From CAVZBW01 sp963778465 (GTDB lineage Bacteria; Actinomycetota; Acidimicrobiia; Acidimicrobiales; RAAP-2): a DNA stretch of 64,000 bases. The position numbers and the translations under genes are program-made. The first letter of the stretch is position 1, and every line of letters starts with the position of its first letter. A model generated the notes under the pieces. It worked only from the letters and a program-made list of their open reading frames with translations. It did not search any database and was not told the DNA's origin. The stretch is from contig CAVZUK010000002.1 in the NCBI GenBank assembly GCA_963778465.1, positions 1,240,001 to 1,304,000 of the forward strand. The letters run 5' to 3'. Below are positions 54,529 to 61,854 of the stretch, one piece after another.

Positions 54529-56139
54529 CTACCCCGCGAGCAGCGTGGCGCTCTCCGGCGCCACCTCGGTGGTCACGCTTCCTCGCCGGGCGGTGAGCGA
54601 GAAGTCGGCGGACGACCCGGCCGAAGGGACGCTCTGGTGGGAACCGCTGAAGTCGTACTGCGAGAGCTGCCTCGCTCCGGTGAGGCCGCCCAGCTGTATC
54701 CAGTGGGTCGTCGACGTGTTGTTGATGATCAGGACGGACCACCCTGCACCCCCCGTGGGTGTCCGGGCGGCGAGCACGTTGAGGCCCGAGGTGCCCGACT
54801 CGCTCACCGGCTCGATGACCGACCCGGTCGGGAGGGCGTGAAAGAGCATGGTCATGGCGCCATAGAGATAGTAGGGGCGGTACGGGGGCCGCGGGCTCCA
54901 GAGCCCGGAGCCGGCGATGGCGAGGCCCAACAGGTCGGTGTCGAGCTGCCAGACCGCTGCCCCACCCACCCCGGCTCGGGCGATGTCCATCCCGTAGTTC
55001 AGCATGGCGAGGGAAAAGGTGTACGTCGGCACGCCGTCGCGCCGGCTCCCGTCGATGCCCTGGAACCCGAACTCGGAGACGAGGGTCGCCATCCCCGCCC
55101 CGTAGGGACCCGCGTGGATGTCCTTCACGATCCGCGCCGTCGCCTGTTCGACCGGTGTCCGCAGGACCGTCTCCAGCGCCGCGTCCCCGGTGAGCTTGTT
55201 GTCGGGACCGAGCGGCAGCAGGTACTGATGCCAGTCGACGGTCCCGAGAGCGTGGGCTCCCGGGTCGTTCGCCAGGGCGCTGGCCCAATTGCGGACGCCG
55301 TCGCGGTTGGACGTCCAGGACGTCCAGGGGAAGGGGGACGAGACGGTCGGCCCCGCGAGCAGCACGTACTCCAGCAAGCCGTCCTTCTCGAACGTCGAAC
55401 GGAGGTCGTTGGTCGCCCGGAGCCAGGTGTCATAGCTGATCTCACAAGCGTTCTTTGCACATCCCGTGGTATTGGGCTCGTTCTCGCCGATCCAGAGCTT
55501 GATGTTGGTGAACCCCAGCGTCTTCACGAGGTGGGAGACGAGGTCGGCTTCCAAGGTCAGCCACTTCGTCGAGCCGTAGGCGACCGTGCCGGGCAGCGGG
55601 CGGAACATCCCGGTAACGACGGGGATCCCTTGTGCCTGGAGGAATTCGAGGTCCCGGTAGCGATCCTGCATCGCCGGCGAGTTCCACTGGTAGTCGCCCG
55701 GTCGGTACGTGGGTGCGAACCAATTGAAGGACCAGCTCATACGGACGAACGCAGGGTGGAGGGCCGTCAAACGCTGCTCGTCCACCTGCAGCTGCTGGGG
55801 GTCGTCTCGCCACCGGAGCACGTGCCACAGGGCCGGGTTTCCCAACCGGCGGAGCTTGCTGCTCGGCGTCCCGTTGGAGGCGTCGTAGGGCACGCCGTTC
55901 CAGTTGATCCCGAAGCCCTGCCACGCGCCTCCGGGCAGGCCCGTCGCCGCCGGCAGGGTGTCGACCGGTCGGCCGGAGTTGCCTACGTTGATCTCCGAGG
56001 TCGCACCGAGGGAGGCGGGCGCCTTGTCGTCGGCGGCCGCAGACGGGGCACCAACCCACGGGACCAGGGCCCACACCAGTGCTACCAGGACGGTGGCGAC
56101 GATCGCGGGCCGCGTGACCAGGGCGGTGCGCGACGCCAC
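54529..56139 (-). CDS. secreted glycoside hydrolase-like protein (clan A TIM barrel)
   Basis: The 536-residue protein has a signal peptide (IVATVLVALVWALVPWVGAP, cleavage near AAA-DDK). A (beta/alpha)8 domain follows with two plausible catalytic glutamates: acid/base in LWIGENEPNTTGC and nucleophile in TLVSEFGFQGIDG. WQGFGINWNGVPYD near the start and a C-terminal beta-sandwich (LIINNTSTTHWIQLG) resemble GH39/GH30-type enzymes. The sugar substrate is unknown. GTG at 56139 begins just before the signal peptide. It is the first gene of a pair with the DUF2127 gene. Confidence 0.75.
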   Translation of the reverse strand: MASRTALVTRPAIVATVLVALVWALVPWVGAPSAAADDKAPASLGATSEINVGNSGRPVDTLPAATGLPGGAWQGFGINWNGVPYDASNGTPSSKLRRLGNPALWHVLRWRDDPQQLQVDEQRLTALHPAFVRMSWSFNWFAPTYRPGDYQWNSPAMQDRYRDLEFLQAQGIPVVTGMFRPLPGTVAYGSTKWLTLEADLVSHLVKTLGFTNIKLWIGENEPNTTGCAKNACEISYDTWLRATNDLRSTFEKDGLLEYVLLAGPTVSSPFPWTSWTSNRDGVRNWASALANDPGAHALGTVDWHQYLLPLGPDNKLTGDAALETVLRTPVEQATARIVKDIHAGPYGAGMATLVSEFGFQGIDGSRRDGVPTYTFSLAMLNYGMDIARAGVGGAAVWQLDTDLLGLAIAGSGLWSPRPPYRPYYLYGAMTMLFHALPTGSVIEPVSESGTSGLNVLAARTPTGGAGWSVLIINNTSTTHWIQLGGLTGARQLSQYDFSGSHQSVPSAGSSADFSLTARRGSVTTEVAPESATLLAG

Positions 56140-56182
56140 TGTCTACTTGTAGCACGCCCTTGGGGCTGTCAGGGGGCGGTCC

Positions 56183-56860
56183 TTAGCCCCCGGCCTCGCC
56201 CAACATCCTCGTCAGATCGTCCGAGAGCTGGTCCATCAACATCATGAGCAGGCGCATGCGTTGCGCAACATCATCCACCTCGAGGAGCCGCTGGGCGTCG
56301 AAGGCGGTCACCGGCGAGAGGCCACACAGCTGCCATGCCGCCGACACGGGCTCCTCGTCCAGGGCCAGGTCGGGGGGCAGGGCAGAGCTCCGGCCGAGCT
56401 CCGAGAGAAGGGCTCGGCACCGCCGCACCGCGCCCCCGGCGCGTTGGATGTCCGACGACCAGGCCTTCTCGGGTTTCGAGCCGGGTTCGGGAGGTGGCGG
56501 CTCGGCGTCGGTGCGGACCATTGCGCAGGGGTAGGGGTCCTCGGGCAGCCAGCGCAGCACGTTGATCCGCTGACGTCCCCTGGTGGCCAGGACCCAGCGA
56601 CCGTCGGGCAGTGGCCGTGCCCCCTCGATCCGGGCGACGGTACCGACCGAGGCCCGTTGGTCGCCGCCGCCCACCTCCGAGCCGCGGGTGATCAGGACGA
56701 CGCCAAACTCGTGGTCCGATTCCAGGCAGTCGCGCACGAGGGCCCGGTAGCGCGGCTCGAACACGTGCAGCAGCAGCGGCAGCTCGGGGAACAGCACCGT
56801 GCCCAGAGGGAACATCGGCATCCGCCGGGGGGCGGGGGTTTCCGACGCCACCGCTACCAC
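56183..56860 (-). CDS. LON substrate-binding domain protein
   Basis: The 225-residue protein consists of a Lon N-terminal (PUA-like) domain without ATPase or protease. Signatures are MPMFPLGTVLFPELPLLLHVFEPRYRALV split over the start, FGVVLITRGSEVGGGD, GTVARIEGARPLPDGRWVLA and GRQRINVLRWL, followed by a helical tail. The role is unknown; related proteins often serve as peptide-binding modules. Its start overlaps the end of the upstream membrane-protein gene. Confidence 0.88.
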   Translation of the reverse strand: MVAVASETPAPRRMPMFPLGTVLFPELPLLLHVFEPRYRALVRDCLESDHEFGVVLITRGSEVGGGDQRASVGTVARIEGARPLPDGRWVLATRGRQRINVLRWLPEDPYPCAMVRTDAEPPPPEPGSKPEKAWSSDIQRAGGAVRRCRALLSELGRSSALPPDLALDEEPVSAAWQLCGLSPVTAFDAQRLLEVDDVAQRMRLLMMLMDQLSDDLTRMLGEAGG

Positions 56861-57243
56861 CGGCTGCGGCGACCACGAGCATCGAGCTCGGCGAGGTACC
56901 GGTTGTAGGCCTCGCGCTCCTCGGCGTCGGGATCGTCGGCGTCGAGATCGTCGGCGCCGGGCCCCGCCGTCCGCGACTCCGCCACCACGGTCGGCCCGGA
57001 GTGGTCTCGCTCACCGGGCTGCTCGTGGACCAGCCTCCACCACAGGAAGATGGCGTAGCCGCCGAAGAACGGCCACTCGAACACGTAGGCCCAGCTGAGG
57101 CCGTTCCCGCCGACGGCCCGGGTGACCTGCCACCAGCACATCGCCACGCAGCCGCCCACCACGACGACCGCCGTCACATGCAGGGACAGGGCACGAGGCG
57201 ACCACCAATTCGGCTTCACCACCAGCTCAGAGGCTACTTGCAT
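56854..57243 (-). CDS. conserved actinobacterial two-TM membrane protein
   Basis: The 129-residue protein has two hydrophobic helices (LHVTAVVVVGGCVAMCWWQV and WAYVFEWPFFGGYAIFLWWRL). A Trp-rich NWWSPRALSLH precedes them and a charged C-terminal tail (DDLDADDPDAEEREAYNRYL) follows. The pattern NGLSWAYVFEWPFF recurs in actinobacterial proteins of unknown function. It overlaps the LON-domain gene by 7 bp. Confidence 0.75.
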   Translation of the reverse strand: MQVASELVVKPNWWSPRALSLHVTAVVVVGGCVAMCWWQVTRAVGGNGLSWAYVFEWPFFGGYAIFLWWRLVHEQPGERDHSGPTVVAESRTAGPGADDLDADDPDAEEREAYNRYLAELDARGRRSRW

Positions 57244-57296
57244 GCCCGCGGGCCCGGCCGTCGACCGCGTGCGGGCACTGGTCTCGGCGCTCCGAT

Positions 57297-58208
57297 TCAG
57301 CTCACGAAGTCCCCGACGAGGTGGGCCAGCAGGAGGGGCTGGTCACCCTGGATGCTGTGACCCGCGCCGACCACTCGCTCGACGCATGCCGTGGGAGCCA
57401 GCCGGAGGAGCTCCGCCTCGTCGGCGTCGCTCACCACCGACCCCTCCGACATCCCACGCAGCAGCAGGATCGGCCCATGGAACGCCGAGACGGCGCTCCA
57501 CAGGTCGCCGAATTCCGGAGGCATCGTGCCGCCCCCCTCCCGGAAGCGCGCGTAGCGCCAAACCCAGGTCCCGTCCTCCCGCTGGAGCGCGTTGTGCAGG
57601 ATGCCGCGCCGCAAGGACGACACCGAGCGAGTGGGATTGAACTCGATCGTCCGGGCGAGGATCTCATCGAAGCTGTCGAAGCTCTCCGGGCCGTTGACGA
57701 AGGCCACGATGTGGCTGGACTTGCCTTCGTCGACACCCGGCGTCACGTCCACCAGGACCAGCCGGCGGACGAGGTCCGGACGGTGCTTGCTCAGCGCCAG
57801 CGAGGTGAGCCCCCCGAGCGACATGCCCACCACGGCGGCCGCGTGCGGAGCGAGGGCCTCGATGGCGACGGCCACGTCGATCGCGTGCTGGCCGACGGCG
57901 TGCGCGCCAGCGGGTGGTCGGCCCGAATGGCCGTGGCCCGGGAGGTCGATCGCGACCAGGGGCCGATCGAGCGCCATGGCCACCGTGTCCCACGTGTGGG
58001 CGTTTTGTGCTCCTCCATGGAGGAGCACCAGCTCGGGGTCGTCGTGGCCCCAGACGAGGGCGCTCACCTTCCGGCCGGGTTCGACCTCGACCGCGACGCG
58101 CCGCACCTCGGGCGGCCCGTCGTAGGGCAGGCCGAACTCCTCGGCGTTCTCGTGGAACAACGCGAACTCGTCGTAGGGGATGCGCTCCACGACGACGACG
58201 CTACTCAC
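57297..58208 (-). CDS. alpha/beta-hydrolase
   Basis: The 303-residue hydrolase has the oxyanion segment VLLHGGAQNAHTWD near residue 60. The nucleophile elbow is VVGMSLGGLTSLAL, the acidic residue lies near SVVSDADEAELL, and the catalytic His is in VVGAGHSIQGDQP. GTG at 58208 (VSSVVVVERIP) or GTG at 58190 can start it. The substrate is unknown. It is divergent from glmU with a 48-bp gap, so the promoters are shared or overlapping. Confidence 0.87.
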   Translation of the reverse strand: MSSVVVVERIPYDEFALFHENAEEFGLPYDGPPEVRRVAVEVEPGRKVSALVWGHDDPELVLLHGGAQNAHTWDTVAMALDRPLVAIDLPGHGHSGRPPAGAHAVGQHAIDVAVAIEALAPHAAAVVGMSLGGLTSLALSKHRPDLVRRLVLVDVTPGVDEGKSSHIVAFVNGPESFDSFDEILARTIEFNPTRSVSSLRRGILHNALQREDGTWVWRYARFREGGGTMPPEFGDLWSAVSAFHGPILLLRGMSEGSVVSDADEAELLRLAPTACVERVVGAGHSIQGDQPLLLAHLVGDFVS

Positions 58209-58256
58209 CCGCCGGGGTGTCGCGCCCCGGCCGGTTTGCGAGAGAGAATGTGGGGC

Positions 58257-59381
58257 ATGGCACAGCGTCCCCTCACTGCGGTGGTGCTGGCCGCCGGAGA
58301 GGGCACACGGATGCACTCCGAGCGGCCCAAGCCGCTCCACCGGTTGTGCGGCCGTCCGATGGTGCTCCACGTGCTCGACGCGTTGGCCGAGCTCGACGTG
58401 GCGCGGGTGGTCGTCGTCGTGGGTCATCGGGCCAGCTGGGTGACCAAGGCGTTGACCGAGCAGGCTCCCGACGGCCTGAGCATCGAATTCGTCGAGCAGG
58501 TCACCCAGCGGGGCACCGGCGACGCCACGGCCGTGGCCCTCACCGGGATCCCTGACGACGCTGCCGAGGATGCCGACGTGGTCGTCCTTCCCGGCGATAC
58601 CCCGTTGCTCCGGCCACCCACCCTGGCGGCCCTGGTGCGGCATCACCGGTCCGAGGATGCGGCAGCCACCGTGCTCACCGCCTTGGTGGACCACGCGGGT
58701 GGCTACGGACGCGTGGTGCGCGGGCGGGACGGTGACGTCGTTCGCGTCGTCGAGCAGGCGGACGCCTCGGTCGAGGAGTTGGAGATCTCCGAGATCAACA
58801 CCTCGGTGTACTGCTTTCGCCGCAGCCTGCTCGCGCCGGCGCTGCGGCGCCTCCGGCCGACCAACGCCCAGGGCGAGTACTACCTGACCGACGTCATCGC
58901 CGTGCTGCACGAGGCCGGTCACCGGGTGGCCGCGCTGGCCGTGGCGGACCCCATGGAGGTCGCCGGGGTCAACGACCGTGCGCAGCTGGCCATCGCGGAC
59001 GCCGTGCTGCGGGAGCGGATCAACGAGCGCTGGATGCGCCGGGGGGTGACCATGTGGGACCCGGAGAGCACCTACGTGGATGCCGAGGTCCGGCTCGCCC
59101 GGGACGTCTCGCTGCTCCCAGGTGTGGTCCTGCGGGGGGCCTGCGACGTCGCCGAAGGCGCCGAGATCGGCCCGTGGTCGACCCTGACCGACACGAGGGT
59201 GGGACCCGGGGCCGAGGTGCGCCAGAGCGTGTGCACGCGGGCGGAGGTGGGCGCGGGTTGCGAGGTCGGGCCGTTTGCCGTCCTCGGCCCCGGATCGGTC
59301 GTTTCCGAGGGCTCGAGCGTCCTACCGTTCCAGGTTCTCCCCGACCGGGCAGGTGGGGCGGCCGAGCAGCCCGGGAAATAG
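58257..59381 (+). CDS. glmU: GlmU-like N-acetylglucosamine-1-phosphate uridyltransferase with truncated C-terminal domain
   Basis: The N-terminal Rossmann domain is complete: LTAVVLAAGEGTRMHSERPKP split at the signature, QRGTGDATAVAL, VVLPGDTPLLRP, VEQADASVEE, INTSVYCFRR, NAQGEYYLTDVI. It would make UDP-GlcNAc. The left-handed beta-helix after residue 255 is only about 100 residues long. It ends in PFQVLPDRAGG, before the region holding the acetyltransferase catalytic His and acetyl-CoA site in full-length GlmU (about 450-490 residues). Only 28 bp separate the stop from prs, so no lost piece lies downstream. ATG at 58257 is used; ATG at 58248 is possible. Confidence 0.88.
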   Translation: MAQRPLTAVVLAAGEGTRMHSERPKPLHRLCGRPMVLHVLDALAELDVARVVVVVGHRASWVTKALTEQAPDGLSIEFVEQVTQRGTGDATAVALTGIPDDAAEDADVVVLPGDTPLLRPPTLAALVRHHRSEDAAATVLTALVDHAGGYGRVVRGRDGDVVRVVEQADASVEELEISEINTSVYCFRRSLLAPALRRLRPTNAQGEYYLTDVIAVLHEAGHRVAALAVADPMEVAGVNDRAQLAIADAVLRERINERWMRRGVTMWDPESTYVDAEVRLARDVSLLPGVVLRGACDVAEGAEIGPWSTLTDTRVGPGAEVRQSVCTRAEVGAGCEVGPFAVLGPGSVVSEGSSVLPFQVLPDRAGGAAEQPGK

Positions 59382-59409
59382 GCGCCGGGCGGCGAGGTAG
59401 CGTCGGGGC

Positions 59410-60381
59410 GTGGAGCTGATACCCAGACGTCGACTGGTCCTCGTATCGGGGCGCTCGCACCCCGACCTCGCCGAGCAGATCGCGAAGCATCTGGGCGTCG
59501 AGCTCGAAGGGGTGAACCTCCGAGAGTTCGCAAACGGCGAGATCCACTGCCGCTACGAGAGCTCGGTCCGGGGCTGCGACGTCTTCATCGTGCAGACCCA
59601 CTGCCACCCGGTGAACGACGCGCTGATGGAGCAGCTCATCATGATCGACGCGGCGAAGCGTGCCTCCGCCAAGCGCATCACCGCGGTCTGCCCGTACTAC
59701 GGGTACTCCCGCCAGGACCGCAAGTCGACGGGCCGCGAGCCGATCACGGCCAAGCTGGTCGCCGACATGCTCTCGGTCGCCGGTGCCGAGCGGGTGATGA
59801 GCGTGGACCTCCACTCGGGTCAGATCCAGGGGTTCTTCGACGTTCCCTTCGACCACCTGACCGCCGCCCCGGTTCTCGAGGACTACCTGAGGACGCGGGT
59901 CGACGGCGACCTGGTCGTGGTCGCGCCCGACGCCGGCCGGGTCAAGGTGGCGGAGCGCTTCAGCCAGCACCTCAACGCCGACCTGGCCCTTGTCCACAAG
60001 CGCCGACCCCGGGGCACGGTCAACCAGGTCGAGGCCCGCCAGGTCGTCGGCGAGGTCGAGGGGCGCCACTGCGTGCTGATCGACGACATGATCGACACGG
60101 CCGGCACCATATGCGCAGCGGCCGATCGGCTGGTCGAGGCCGGCGCCGCGGACGTCTGGGCGATGGCCACCCACCCCGTGCTCTCGGACTCCGCCGTCGA
60201 CCGGCTCAAGGCGGCGGCGATCTCTCGGGTCATCGTGACGGACACGCTCCCGGTGCCGCCCGACCGCACGTTCGACAAGCTCGAGATCCTCTCGGTCTCG
60301 AAGATCATCGCCGACGCGATCGACGCCGTCTTCGAGGACAGCTCGGTCTCGGAGATCTTCGGCGGCGAAAACCTGGCGTGA
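59410..60381 (+). CDS. prs: ribose-phosphate pyrophosphokinase
   Basis: Prs makes PRPP from ribose-5-phosphate and ATP for nucleotide, His and Trp synthesis. The 323 residues include LVLVSGRSHPDLAEQIAKHL, FANGEIHCRYESSVRG, PYYGYSRQDRKSTGREPITA (ATP and flexible loop) and SVDLHSGQIQGFFDVPFDH. The PRPP loop is VLIDDMIDTAGTICAAAD. GTG at 59410 lies 28 bp after glmU, the conserved actinobacterial order glmU-prs-rplY-pth. Confidence 0.97.
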   Translation: MELIPRRRLVLVSGRSHPDLAEQIAKHLGVELEGVNLREFANGEIHCRYESSVRGCDVFIVQTHCHPVNDALMEQLIMIDAAKRASAKRITAVCPYYGYSRQDRKSTGREPITAKLVADMLSVAGAERVMSVDLHSGQIQGFFDVPFDHLTAAPVLEDYLRTRVDGDLVVVAPDAGRVKVAERFSQHLNADLALVHKRRPRGTVNQVEARQVVGEVEGRHCVLIDDMIDTAGTICAAADRLVEAGAADVWAMATHPVLSDSAVDRLKAAAISRVIVTDTLPVPPDRTFDKLEILSVSKIIADAIDAVFEDSSVSEIFGGENLA

Positions 60382-60527
60382 GGTGCCCGGGGGCCCGGCC
60401 AGGCGGTCCTCGGCTACACTCGAAGGCCGGCCGCTGACGCCCGGTGCCAGCGGAGCGCGACGCCGAGCAGTCCCCTTCTCGTGCGGTCGCCACGCCCGCG
60501 CCGGCAGACCCGATCGAGGAGATCGCC

Positions 60528-61199
60528 ATGCCCGACATCATGTTGACTGCCGAACTCGGACGTGCGAGCGGCAGCCGAGCCTCGAGACGACTGCGGGCCG
60601 CCGGCCGGATCCCCGGGGTCGTCTACGGGCACGGGATGGAGGCCCTGGCGGTCTCGATCGTCGCCCGTGACCTGAGGGTGGCCCTGAACGGCGAGGCCGG
60701 TACCAACGCCCTGCTCACGCTGGAGGCGGACGGCCAGAGCTACCTCGCCTTGGCCCGAGTGCTCCAACGCGACCCCGTGCAGGGAACCGTCACCCACGTG
60801 GACTTCCAGATCGTGCGGCGCGACGAGGTCATCTCGGCCGACGTGCCCGTGACCCTGGTGGGCGAGGCCACCGAGGTGGCGCACGGCGACGGCATGGTGG
60901 AGCAGCAGCTCTTCACGTTGCCGGTCAGGGCGCTTCCGGCGAACATCCCGACCGGCATCGAGGCCGACGTCTCGAGCCTGACGATCGGCGGCTCGATCCG
61001 GGTCGCAGACCTCGTGCTCCCGGCCGACGTCACCACCGAGCTCGACCTCGATGTGCCGGTGGCCATCGGTCAGCCCCCCCGGGTCCAGGCCGCGGAGGCG
61101 GGCGAGGGCGAGGCGGGAGCGGAAGCCGGCGCCGAGGGCGAGGCAGCCGGCACGGAGCCGTCGGGCGAGGGCTCCTCTGCTGCGGGCGCAGAGGGGTAG
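60528..61199 (+). CDS. rplY: 50S ribosomal protein bL25 (general stress protein Ctc type)
   Basis: The 223-residue long-form bL25 has an N-terminal 5S-rRNA-binding domain (LTAELGRASGSRASRRLR, GRIPGVVYGHGMEAL, VLQRDPVQGTVTHVDFQ). A C-terminal TL5-type beta domain follows (VPVTLVGEATEVAHGDGM, ALPANIPTGIEADVSSL). The tail is a low-complexity Gly/Ala/Glu run. ATG at 60528 with GAGGAGATC upstream is preferred over the ATG 84 bases upstream. Confidence 0.94.
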   Translation: MPDIMLTAELGRASGSRASRRLRAAGRIPGVVYGHGMEALAVSIVARDLRVALNGEAGTNALLTLEADGQSYLALARVLQRDPVQGTVTHVDFQIVRRDEVISADVPVTLVGEATEVAHGDGMVEQQLFTLPVRALPANIPTGIEADVSSLTIGGSIRVADLVLPADVTTELDLDVPVAIGQPPRVQAAEAGEGEAGAEAGAEGEAAGTEPSGEGSSAAGAEG

Positions 61200-61202
61200 G
61201 TA

Positions 61203-61838
61203 CTGCGCCGCATCCTCGCCGGACGGGCGGGGTCGTCCAAGGATCGCCGTGGCGCGCCGGTCGACGTCCTGGTCGTCGGCCTCGGCAATCCCGGCGCCGA
61301 ATTCGACGGCACCCGGCACAATCTCGGCGCGGCCGCAGTCGAGCTGTTCGCGGCGCGCCACGACGCCCGCCTCCGTGCCGATCGCCGGTTGCGGGCCTCG
61401 GTGGGGGAGATCTCCGTGGGCGACTCCCGGGTCGGCCTGGCGGTCCCGACGACCTACATGAACGAGTCGGGGGTAGCCGTCGGAGCGTTGACCCGCCGCT
61501 TCGGGATCGAGGATCCGGCTCGCTTGGTGGTGGTGCACGACGACCTCGACCTGGCACCCGGCAGGGTGAAGGTGAAGCTCGGCGGTGGGATGGCGGGCCA
61601 CAACGGTCTCGCCTCGGTCCGATCCCACCTCCACACGGCCGACTTCGCTCGGGTGCGCATCGGGATCGGCAAGCCACCCGGCACTATGGCCGGCGCCGAC
61701 TACGTCCTCCGCCGCCCGTCCCGTTCGGAGCGCAGCCTCCTCGATCCGGCGATCGAGGAGGCAACGGAGGCGCTGGAGGCCATCGTGGCTCATGGCGTCG
61801 AGCACGCGATGAACCGCTACAACGCTCGCCCGGGATGA
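61203..61838 (+). CDS. pth: peptidyl-tRNA hydrolase
   Basis: Pth frees peptides from peptidyl-tRNA. Motifs are VVGLGNPGAEFDGTRHNLG (catalytic His in TRHN), PTTYMNESGVAVG, VVVHDDLDLAPGRVKVK, GGGMAGHNGLASV and RVRIGIGKPPG. The frame is the same as that of rplY and begins just past its TAG stop. No ATG, GTG or TTG lies between the stop and the conserved region. CTG at 61203, with GAGGGG six bases upstream, is the most plausible start, giving 211 residues. Stop read-through from rplY is the alternative. Confidence 0.92.
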   Translation: MRRILAGRAGSSKDRRGAPVDVLVVGLGNPGAEFDGTRHNLGAAAVELFAARHDARLRADRRLRASVGEISVGDSRVGLAVPTTYMNESGVAVGALTRRFGIEDPARLVVVHDDLDLAPGRVKVKLGGGMAGHNGLASVRSHLHTADFARVRIGIGKPPGTMAGADYVLRRPSRSERSLLDPAIEEATEALEAIVAHGVEHAMNRYNARPG

Positions 61839-61854
61839 GTTGGCCCGCGCCGAG

